This document shows, piece by piece, positions 1-5,383 of a stretch of 6,931 nucleotides of DNA. The translations under genes and the position numbers were made by a program. The notes beneath the pieces are model-generated. The model was not told where the DNA came from, made no database searches, and saw only the letters and a program-made list of their open reading frames with translations. Origin of the DNA: an uncultured Acetatifactor sp. Its GTDB lineage: Bacteria > Bacillota > Clostridia > Lachnospirales > Lachnospiraceae. The stretch lies in assembly GCA_947631715.1 (NCBI GenBank), contig CANRMK010000126.1, positions 1 through 6,931 of the forward strand, in the 5' to 3' direction. How positions within the stretch are numbered: position 1 is the first letter of the stretch; each line of letters opens with the position of its first letter.

Positions 1-16
1 GCATGGCAAAAACATC

Positions 17-45
17 TTGCGGCCGCGGGGAAACTATTATATATT
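17..45 (+). promoter_or_regulatory. Putative sigma-A promoter of the malic enzyme gene
   Basis: A -35-like TTGCGG (17-22) is separated by exactly 17 bases from a -10-like TATATT (40-45). The -10 matches the consensus at five of six positions; the -35 matches mainly through TTG. It sits in an AT-rich patch inside an otherwise GC-rich leader, and would start transcription near base 52, leaving a 5' leader of about 55 bases before the ATG at 107. Alternative -10 hexamers overlap the same AT-rich run, so the exact register is uncertain. Confidence 0.35.
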
Positions 46-97
46 AAAATAGAAAAAGAAAACACAAGGCCGCCGAAGTTGGAAAAACGGCAGAATG

Positions 98-103
98 AGA
101 GGA
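98..103 (+). promoter_or_regulatory. Ribosome binding site that selects the malic enzyme start
   Basis: AGAGGA lies 3-4 bases before the ATG at 107. This resembles the close spacing of the AGGAGG before the downstream gene at 1287. The in-frame ATG at 95 has only a weak GGA about 11 bases upstream, and using it would place this Shine-Dalgarno-like sequence inside the coding region. The site therefore favours 107 as the start. Confidence 0.55.
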
Positions 104-106
104 ATT

Positions 107-1261
107 ATGACAATAAATGAAAAAGCACTGAAGATGCACGAGGAATGGAACGGAAAGCTTGAGACTGTCTCCAAAGCCCCCGTAAAGAGCAGGGAGGATC
201 TCTCCGTGGCCTATACGCCCGGCGTGGCCGAGCCCTGCAGGGCGATCGCCAAAGACAGGGAAGCCGCCTATCAATATACTATGAAAGCCAACACCGTGGC
301 TGTGGTCTCCGACGGAAGCGCCGTCCTGGGCCTTGGCAACATCGGCCCTTACGCGGCAATGCCCGTGATGGAGGGAAAGGCCGTTTTATTTAAAGAATTC
401 GGCGGAATCAACGCCGTTCCCATCTGCCTGGACACCCAGGACACGGAAGAGATTATAAAGGCCGTGACATGGCTGGCGCCCGGCTTCGGCGGCATCAATC
501 TGGAGGACATCAGTGCACCGCGCTGCTTTGAGATCGAGGAAAGGTTAAAAGCCACACTGGATATCCCCGTCTTCCATGACGACCAGCACGGCACCGCCAT
601 TGTGGTGCTGGCGGGCATCATCAACGCCCTGAAAGTAGTGGGGAAGAAAAAGGAGGACTGCCAGGTGGTAATAAACGGCGCCGGCAGCGCGGGAGTGGCC
701 ATCACAAAACTTCTCCTCACGTACGGCTTCCCCAATATCATCATGTGCGACAAGGTGGGGATCGTGTCGAAAGACACGGAGGGCTTAAACTGGATGCAAC
801 AGAAAATGGCGGAGGTCACCAACTTAAGCGGCCGAACCGGAACCCTTGCCGATGCCATGAAAGGCGCCGACATCTTCGTGGGCGTGTCCGCTCCCAACAT
901 CGTCACGCCGGAGATGGTGGCCTCCATGAACAGGGATTCCATTCTCTTTGCCATGGCAAACCCTGTCCCTGAGATCATGCCGGATATTGCGAAAGCGGCG
1001 GGGGCGCGGGTGGTAGGCACCGGCCGCAGCGATTTCCCCAACCAGGTCAACAATGTGGTCGCATTCCCGGGCATTTTCAAAGGCGCTCTGGAGGGCCGCG
1101 CCCTGCAGATCACCGAGGAGATGAAACTGGCCGCAGCGGAGGCCATCGCAGGTCTGGTGCCGGAGGACGAGCTGAACGAAGACAATATTATGCCGGAGGC
1201 TTTCGACCCCAAAGTGGCACAGCTGGTGGCGGAAGCCGTAAAATCCTGCATCAGATCCTAA
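107..1261 (+). CDS. Malic enzyme (malate dehydrogenase, oxaloacetate-decarboxylating; probably NAD-dependent)
   Basis: This cytoplasmic enzyme oxidatively decarboxylates L-malate to pyruvate and CO2 while reducing NAD(P), linking C4 acids to pyruvate. The protein is 384 residues, the usual length of the small bacterial form without a phosphotransacetylase tail. The N-terminal malic domain spans about residues 15-150. It holds YTPGVAEP with the expected catalytic Tyr36, MEGKAVLFK with the expected base Lys91, and the metal-binding candidates Glu133-Asp134 and Asp159 (in FHDDQHGTA). The C-terminal Rossmann domain follows, with GAGSAG at 191-196, then MANPVPEI and SDFPNQVNN. All family hallmarks are present, so it should be active. 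An acidic residue after the second Rossmann strand (CDKVG) suggests NAD preference, which is inference. The ATG at 107 is chosen over the in-frame ATG at 95 because it has the better ribosome binding site. It is probably co-transcribed with the DUF4364 gene 25 bases downstream. Confidence 0.96.
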   Translation: MTINEKALKMHEEWNGKLETVSKAPVKSREDLSVAYTPGVAEPCRAIAKDREAAYQYTMKANTVAVVSDGSAVLGLGNIGPYAAMPVMEGKAVLFKEFGGINAVPICLDTQDTEEIIKAVTWLAPGFGGINLEDISAPRCFEIEERLKATLDIPVFHDDQHGTAIVVLAGIINALKVVGKKKEDCQVVINGAGSAGVAITKLLLTYGFPNIIMCDKVGIVSKDTEGLNWMQQKMAEVTNLSGRTGTLADAMKGADIFVGVSAPNIVTPEMVASMNRDSILFAMANPVPEIMPDIAKAAGARVVGTGRSDFPNQVNNVVAFPGIFKGALEGRALQITEEMKLAAAEAIAGLVPEDELNEDNIMPEAFDPKVAQLVAEAVKSCIRS

Positions 1262-1276
1262 CGCATCACATCCATC

Positions 1277-1282
1277 AGGAGG
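1277..1282 (+). promoter_or_regulatory. Ribosome binding site of the DUF4364 gene
   Basis: A perfect AGGAGG ends four bases before the ATG at 1287, inside the 25-base gap after the malic enzyme stop. It fixes the start codon. There is no room for an obvious promoter or terminator in the gap, which supports co-transcription. Confidence 0.8.
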
Positions 1283-1286
1283 CATC

Positions 1287-1802
1287 ATGCTGCAAGAACC
1301 TTTGACCCTGTACAAACTTATTGTCCTCTATATGTTGAACCGTGTTACCTTTCCCATAACTACCGCCCAGGTCAGCGATTATGTCCTGGACAGGGAATAC
1401 ACAAATTTCCTCACGCTCCAGCAGTCCATCAGCGAACTGACCGATGCGGAACTGATTTCCTCCCAGACGATCCGCAACCGCACCTTTCTCTCCATCACTC
1501 CGGAGGGAAGGGAGACGCTGAGTTTTTTTAAAAGCCGCATAAACTACGGTATCCGGCGGGACATAGATACCTACTTCCGGGAAAACGAATTCACCCTGCG
1601 GAACGAGGTCTCTATCCGGGGTGATTACCGCAGATCATCTTCCGGCGAATATGAAGCCCACCTGGTAGCCAGGGATCAGGACATCGATCTGGTGGATATC
1701 ACCCTCTCCGTTCCCACGGAGGACACCGCAGCCGCTATCTGCGACAACTGGCAGAAAAAGAATCAGGAAATCTATCAGTATCTGGTGAGCCAGCTTTTCT
1801 GA
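1287..1802 (+). CDS. DUF4364 family protein, winged-helix-like putative regulator
   Basis: The 171-residue protein matches by recognition the DUF4364 family, found widely in Clostridia and without an established function. Residues about 6-80 read as a winged-helix unit: helices around LYKLIVLYMLNRV, a helix-turn-helix-like stretch at TTAQVSDYVL through LTLQQSISELTDAELI, then a wing (RTFLSITPEG) and a linking helix (RETLSFFKSRI). This layout recalls PadR/MarR-type DNA-binding folds. Residues about 95-171 form an alpha/beta C-terminal part with alternating strands (VSIRGDYRR, YEAHLVARD, DLVDITLSVP) and a final helix. No signal peptide or membrane segment is visible. It lies 25 bases after the malic enzyme with a strong ribosome binding site, so it is probably made from the same transcript. 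A role as a transcription factor is inference; the target is unknown. Confidence 0.85.
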   Translation: MLQEPLTLYKLIVLYMLNRVTFPITTAQVSDYVLDREYTNFLTLQQSISELTDAELISSQTIRNRTFLSITPEGRETLSFFKSRINYGIRRDIDTYFRENEFTLRNEVSIRGDYRRSSSGEYEAHLVARDQDIDLVDITLSVPTEDTAAAICDNWQKKNQEIYQYLVSQLF

Positions 1803-1812
1803 GAGCTGGCCC
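1787..1812 (+). terminator. Hairpin at the convergent gene ends, possible weak terminator
   Basis: GCCAGCT (1789-1795) pairs perfectly with AGCTGGC (1804-1810). A further T-G and T-A pair leaves a four-base loop, giving a stem of up to nine pairs. It overlaps the last codons and stop of the DUF4364 gene and lies immediately beyond the stop of the convergent NYN gene. On the plus strand it is followed only by CCTTTA and then, further on, TTTT; on the minus strand there is no T run at all. It is therefore not a textbook intrinsic terminator. It may mark transcript ends through another route, or be chance. Confidence 0.3.
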
Positions 1813-1813
1813 T

Positions 1814-2767
1814 TTAGGCATTCTGTTTTAACGACACCCTGTTTTCCTGAATGTCAACCGACTCCAGACTGCGGAGGAAGCTGGAGATACGGCTGTATCC
1901 GAACTGTTTGTAATCCAGCTGTTTATATTTCTTGTGGAGCTCGTCGTTTAATATGGACAGATTTTCAATCACGCCGCCGTTCTTGCGAATCATGGCGCAG
2001 ATCTCCTGCTCCAGCTCCTCCTTAGTCAGTGTGGACCTGTGCTCCACATAATACTGGCTGGAGCCTTTCTTCATGCTCATGCTCATATCCGGCAGCTCTT
2101 GATCGATCAGGGTGCTCAGCTTCGTATAACCGTAATTTCGCACGTCAAAATCCGAAAATTTATCGTTCAGGCGGCTGCCGATCCGGGACAGGTCCACCTT
2201 GTTCCCGCCGTTTTCGTTGATCAGCGCCAGCACCGCCGCACGGATCTCCGAAATGGGCGTTACGTTCTCCTCCGGCTCCAGGGCGCTGTTGTCCCCGCCC
2301 GCCTTATTCTGCTCCGCCACCAGATTCAGATGGATAAAGCGGTTGCAGGCCCTTGTCAGAGCCAGCGGCGTCTTGGATTCCCCCATGCCCAGCACAAACA
2401 TATTTTCCTCTCTGAGGCGCATGGCCAGGCGGGTAAAATCACTGTCACTGGTCACAAGGCAGAACCCCTGTACCTTATTCTTGTACAGAATATCCATAGC
2501 GTCTATGACCATGGCCATATCCGTGGCGTTCTTGCCCGTGGTGTAAGAAAACTGCTGCACAGGCATAATGGAATACTCTAACAGCATTCCCTCGTTCCAG
2601 CCGTTGGCCCGGGACCAGTTCCCGTAAATCCTGCGGTAGGAGGACAATCCGTACTTTTCCAGCTCCTCAAAGATCGTTGCCGCGTATTTGGAGCTGATGT
2701 TGTCCGCATCGATGAGCACCGCGAACTGCATTCTGTCATTGGGCAGTAATTCCACAATCTCTTCCAT
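1814..2767 (-). CDS. NYN-domain (PIN-like) putative ribonuclease with two tandem OST-HTH/LOTUS domains
   Basis: The 317-residue protein has an N-terminal NYN domain (residues about 14-147), related to LabA and MARF1 and belonging to the PIN-like nuclease superfamily. The expected acidic metal-binding residues are visible: Asp20 and Asp22 in LIDADN, Asp83 and Asp89 in ATDMAMVIDAMD, and Asp108 and Asp110 in TSDSDF. After an acidic linker (about 152-170) come two OST-HTH/LOTUS modules, about 172-242 and 249-313. They align with each other through ENGG/KNGG and the hallmark NYGYTKLSTLI versus QFGYSRISSFL. Members of these families act on or bind RNA, so cytoplasmic RNA cleavage or turnover is likely; the substrate is unknown. 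It is the last gene of the minus-strand run, 44 bases after the reductase. ATG 2767 is the earliest in-frame ATG (an in-frame TAA lies just upstream) but its Shine-Dalgarno is 14 bases away. Met13 (ATG at 2731) is an alternative start that keeps the whole NYN domain. Confidence 0.92.
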   Translation of the reverse strand: MEEIVELLPNDRMQFAVLIDADNISSKYAATIFEELEKYGLSSYRRIYGNWSRANGWNEGMLLEYSIMPVQQFSYTTGKNATDMAMVIDAMDILYKNKVQGFCLVTSDSDFTRLAMRLREENMFVLGMGESKTPLALTRACNRFIHLNLVAEQNKAGGDNSALEPEENVTPISEIRAAVLALINENGGNKVDLSRIGSRLNDKFSDFDVRNYGYTKLSTLIDQELPDMSMSMKKGSSQYYVEHRSTLTKEELEQEICAMIRKNGGVIENLSILNDELHKKYKQLDYKQFGYSRISSFLRSLESVDIQENRVSLKQNA

Positions 2768-2780
2768 TGATAATAACCAT
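2736..2780 (-). other. Possible 14-codon upstream ORF overlapping the NYN gene start
   Basis: An ATG at 2780 directly follows the AAGGAAAGG sequence and opens a reading frame, different from the NYN frame, encoding MVIINGRDCGITAQ before a TGA at 2738-2736. It has better Shine-Dalgarno spacing than the NYN ATG at 2767. Its stop lies four bases before the in-frame Met13 codon of the NYN gene (2731-2729), a layout that would allow stop-start reinitiation. Translation is unproven; short ORFs of this size arise often by chance. Confidence 0.25.
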
Positions 2781-2781
2781 A

Positions 2782-2790
2782 CCTTTCCTT
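2782..2790 (-). promoter_or_regulatory. Shine-Dalgarno-like AAGGAAAGG upstream of the NYN gene, unusually placed
   Basis: On the minus strand AAGGAAAGG ends one base before an out-of-frame ATG (2780) and 14 bases before the NYN ATG (2767). Its AAGGA part is spaced five bases from the out-of-frame ATG, a normal distance. The distance to the NYN ATG is long, so this site leaves the NYN start unsettled rather than confirming it. Confidence 0.45.
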
Positions 2791-2811
2791 ATGCTGCGGC
2801 AGGGCCCCGGT

Positions 2812-3915
2812 CTATCCGCGCTCATACAGATCCGCGAATTTCTCCAGCGCCTGTCTGATCTCTATATGCTGAGGGCAGATGCGTTCGCACTTTCCGCATT
2901 TGATACAGTCCGACGCCTTTCCGTGGTCCATGGACGCCCGCTGATAATACATATTTGTCTTCTGCCCGGTGGAGGCATACATATCGTACAGACCGAAGTA
3001 TGCCGGGATATTAATGTTCTTCGGACATTCTCCCATACAGTATCTGCATGCGGTACAGGGCGTGATCCTGTTGTTCACGATTTCCGTGATCCGCCCGATC
3101 ATCTCCCTCTCCTCTTTGGTAAGCGGGTGAAAGTCCTTCATATAGGAGGTGTTGTCCAGCATCTGCTCCCAGGAGCTCATGCCGCTGAGCACCACGATGG
3201 CATTTTCCAGGGACGCGGCATAGCGGATAGCATAGGAGGCCGGTGAGCCCTGGGCGCCGCTTTTCTTCAGCTCCTCCATGGCCTCCTTTGGAAGCTTCGC
3301 CAGGCTGCCTCCCTTTACAGGCTCCATGACGATCACGGACTTCCCGTGGCGGCATGCCGTCTCATAGCAGGCTCCCGACTGAATGGCCGCGCTGTTCCAG
3401 TCCAGATAATTGATCTGCAGCTGGACGAAATCGATCTCCGGATGCTTCGTCAGGATCTCGTCCAGAAGCTGCGCGTTATCATGATAGGAAAAGCCGATAT
3501 GTCCGGCCAGCTTCTGCTCCTTTGCCTTTTGCAGGAACTCAAAGCCGCCGTATTTTTCTGTATTGGCGTATCTTTCCTTTCCCATATTATGGAGCAGATA
3601 ATAGTCAAAATATTCCACGCCGCAGCGCTTCAGCTGCTCCTCCAGATACCGTGGGTAATCCTCCGGCCCCTTCACATACTGTATGGGCATCTTGTCCGCC
3701 AAAAGATAGCGGTCTCTCGGGTACCGGTCCGTGAGGCAGCGCTTTACCGCGCCCTCCGACTGATCCTTGTGATACATATACGCCGTGTCGAAATACACAA
3801 ACCCCTCTTCCAGAAAGTGATCCACCATGCGGCTCATCTGTTCGTAATCGATACTCTTTTCATCCTCCGGGTCCCTCAAGGGAAGCCGCATCGTCCCAAA
3901 ACCAAGCTTCTTCAT
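2812..3915 (-). CDS. Aldo/keto reductase with C-terminal 2x[4Fe-4S] ferredoxin-like domain
   Basis: This is a 367-residue cytoplasmic oxidoreductase of the COG1453-type aldo/keto reductases. Residues 1-275 form the TIM-barrel reductase. The catalytic tetrad is complete: Asp43 and Tyr48 in FDTAYMYH, Lys75 in LADKMP and His109 in YYLLHNM. A ferredoxin-like tail follows with two CxxCxxCxxxC sets, Cys287/290/293/297 and Cys337/340/343/347, the second ending in CP; each should bind one [4Fe-4S] cluster. The tail suggests electron exchange with a ferredoxin or flavoprotein in an anaerobe. The physiological substrate cannot be read from the sequence. The start is secure: AGGAGG lies seven bases before the ATG at 3915. 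It sits 45 bases after the MATE gene and 44 bases before the NYN gene, on the same strand. The gene is intact. Confidence 0.95.
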   Translation of the reverse strand: MKKLGFGTMRLPLRDPEDEKSIDYEQMSRMVDHFLEEGFVYFDTAYMYHKDQSEGAVKRCLTDRYPRDRYLLADKMPIQYVKGPEDYPRYLEEQLKRCGVEYFDYYLLHNMGKERYANTEKYGGFEFLQKAKEQKLAGHIGFSYHDNAQLLDEILTKHPEIDFVQLQINYLDWNSAAIQSGACYETACRHGKSVIVMEPVKGGSLAKLPKEAMEELKKSGAQGSPASYAIRYAASLENAIVVLSGMSSWEQMLDNTSYMKDFHPLTKEEREMIGRITEIVNNRITPCTACRYCMGECPKNINIPAYFGLYDMYASTGQKTNMYYQRASMDHGKASDCIKCGKCERICPQHIEIRQALEKFADLYERG

Positions 3916-3922
3916 CTGATTT

Positions 3923-3928
3923 CCTCCT
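3923..3928 (-). promoter_or_regulatory. Ribosome binding site of the aldo/keto reductase
   Basis: A perfect AGGAGG on the minus strand lies seven bases before the ATG at 3915, in the 45-base gap after the MATE stop. It fixes the start. I see no terminator-like hairpin or clear promoter in this gap, so read-through from the MATE gene is plausible. Confidence 0.8.
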
Positions 3929-3960
3929 CGCTTTGTGAATTCTGTTACATTCGATAAGCC

Positions 3961-5343
3961 TCAGCCGTCCGCCTTAAGCTTCTCCTCCTTAAACTCCGCC
4001 CGTATCATGCGAAGCTGCCTCACCAATAGCGGCACCTCAAAGAGAAGCATGACGATCCAGCCCGCAAAGTTCGCCCAGGCCAGGCCGGAAAAGCCTACAG
4101 AGAACACCCACAGCATCAGCGGGACTGCGGCCACTCTCCCCAGCATATTCATAAAGGTGCTGGCAAGCGTTACTTTCAGATCCCCTATTCCTCTGAAAAA
4201 TCCCTGTATCCCGTTGGTCAGGCCCGGCAGGAAATACATGAAAGCAATCCTGTGCAGATACAGGACCCCCAGGGACACCACCCTTGCGTCCTCGTTCTCG
4301 GTGAACAGCTTCATGATCCCGAACGCTCCCAGAAAAATCGTGCCGCAGATGATAAGGGAATAGACCATCTCGATCATGATGCCGATGGCAAAGCCCCTGC
4401 GGATCCTGTCTTTCTTTCCGGCGCCCTTGTTCTGGGCGATGAAAGTTGTCATGGCGTGCCCGATATTCTGCTGTGGAATGTATGCAAAATCGTCCACCCT
4501 GTTCACGGCGGTGAACGCTGCCATAACGCTGACGCCCTGTGTGTTGACCATCGCCTGTATCACAGTCTTTCCCACCTGCAGGCACATTTGCTGCATGGCG
4601 CTGGTGCTTCCGTAGCTTATGGTGCGCATGAGGAGGCTTTTGTCGAACACGAACCACCTCCTGCCCAGATTGAGCAGCGGGATCCTCCACCTGATATACA
4701 GGCCGCAGAAAATACAGCACAGCATTTCGCTGACCACGGTGGAGATGGCGCTTCCCATGACGCCCAGCCTTAAGACCGCCACCAGGATCCAGTCGCCCAG
4801 AATGTTCAAAAGCGAACTGACCACCAGAAAATACAGAGGCGTCCTGCTGTCTCCCAAGGCCCTCAGCGTATTGGCCAGGAAATTATAGATAAAGGTGAAC
4901 AGGATCCCCAAAAAGATAATGCGAAGATACAGCGCAGCCTCCCCCATGACCTCGTCCGGCACCCGGATCAGCCATAAAAGCGGCCTCGTGAACAGTATGG
5001 CCGCCAGGGAAAACATCAGCGCAAAGGCGCTTCCCGCAAGAAATGTTGTGCTGATCTGCCGGGAGAGCAGATCGTAATCCCCCGACCCATACTGGGAGCT
5101 CATGAGCACACTGGCTCCCATGCACAGCCCGCTGATGAACAGAAGCGCGATATTCATTAAGGGAGCCGCCGTGCCCACTGCGGCCAGGGCGCTCTCTCCC
5201 ACATACCGTCCTACCATGACGCTGTCCACGGCATTGTAGGTCATCTGGAACAGATTGCCCAGCACCAGCGGGATCGTAAAAGTTACAAGCGGCAGGGCGA
5301 TCCGCCCCGAAGTCATATCTTTTCTCTTAGGTTCTCGGCTCAT
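3961..5343 (-). CDS. MATE family efflux transporter
   Basis: This inner-membrane antiporter of the multidrug and toxic compound extrusion superfamily exports organic compounds in exchange for Na+ or H+. The protein is 460 residues, normal for the family, with about twelve hydrophobic segments (roughly 16-36, 56-80, 97-119, 136-158, 168-190, 196-217, 240-265, 275-300, 317-343, 355-375, 392-413 and 417-443). The two-half repeat is visible: RALGDSRTPLYFLVVSSLLN (161-180) resembles RGIGDLKVTLASTFMNMLGR (384-403). The N-terminal MatE signature region includes QMTYNAVDSVMVGRYVG. ATG 5343 is chosen because GGAGG sits five bases upstream. An in-frame ATG at 5355 and a GTG at 5382 are weaker and would add a charged extension ahead of SREPKRKDM. 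It lies 40 bases after the GH28 stop and is probably translated from the same message. The substrate is unknown; drug, metabolite or flavin export cannot be told apart here. Confidence 0.94.
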   Translation of the reverse strand: MSREPKRKDMTSGRIALPLVTFTIPLVLGNLFQMTYNAVDSVMVGRYVGESALAAVGTAAPLMNIALLFISGLCMGASVLMSSQYGSGDYDLLSRQISTTFLAGSAFALMFSLAAILFTRPLLWLIRVPDEVMGEAALYLRIIFLGILFTFIYNFLANTLRALGDSRTPLYFLVVSSLLNILGDWILVAVLRLGVMGSAISTVVSEMLCCIFCGLYIRWRIPLLNLGRRWFVFDKSLLMRTISYGSTSAMQQMCLQVGKTVIQAMVNTQGVSVMAAFTAVNRVDDFAYIPQQNIGHAMTTFIAQNKGAGKKDRIRRGFAIGIMIEMVYSLIICGTIFLGAFGIMKLFTENEDARVVSLGVLYLHRIAFMYFLPGLTNGIQGFFRGIGDLKVTLASTFMNMLGRVAAVPLMLWVFSVGFSGLAWANFAGWIVMLLFEVPLLVRQLRMIRAEFKEEKLKADG

Positions 5344-5348
5344 GCTAA

Positions 5349-5353
5349 CCTCC
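5349..5353 (-). promoter_or_regulatory. Ribosome binding site that selects the MATE start
   Basis: GGAGG on the minus strand lies five bases before the ATG at 5343. The competing in-frame ATG at 5355 has only a GGAG-type match, and starting there would place this stronger site within the coding sequence. This supports a start at 5343. Confidence 0.65.
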
Positions 5354-5383
5354 ATGCCGTCTCCGGGCGGCACAAATCCCACT

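Noticed and set aside
19..26. The GCGGCCGC palindrome in the leader as a possible operator
   Set aside because: An eight-base GC palindrome is expected by chance in GC-rich DNA. It overlaps the weak -35 candidate but has no second copy or flanking symmetry.
349..1251. A 300-codon open frame antisense to the malic enzyme
   Set aside because: It lies wholly inside a gene with every malic enzyme motif, has no family resemblance, and is Ser/Ala/Pro/Met-rich with the composition of a reverse-frame shadow of GC-rich coding DNA.
2070..2088. A short CATGCT repeat within the NYN gene
   Set aside because: It merely encodes the Met-Ser-Met-Ser-Met stretch before the second LOTUS module. Two or three copies are too few to count as a functional repeat.
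5344..5382. An extended MATE start at GTG 5382 or ATG 5355
   Set aside because: The strongest Shine-Dalgarno, GGAGG, lies five bases before ATG 5343, and the extension is not typical of MATE N-termini. ATG 5355 remains a minor alternative.
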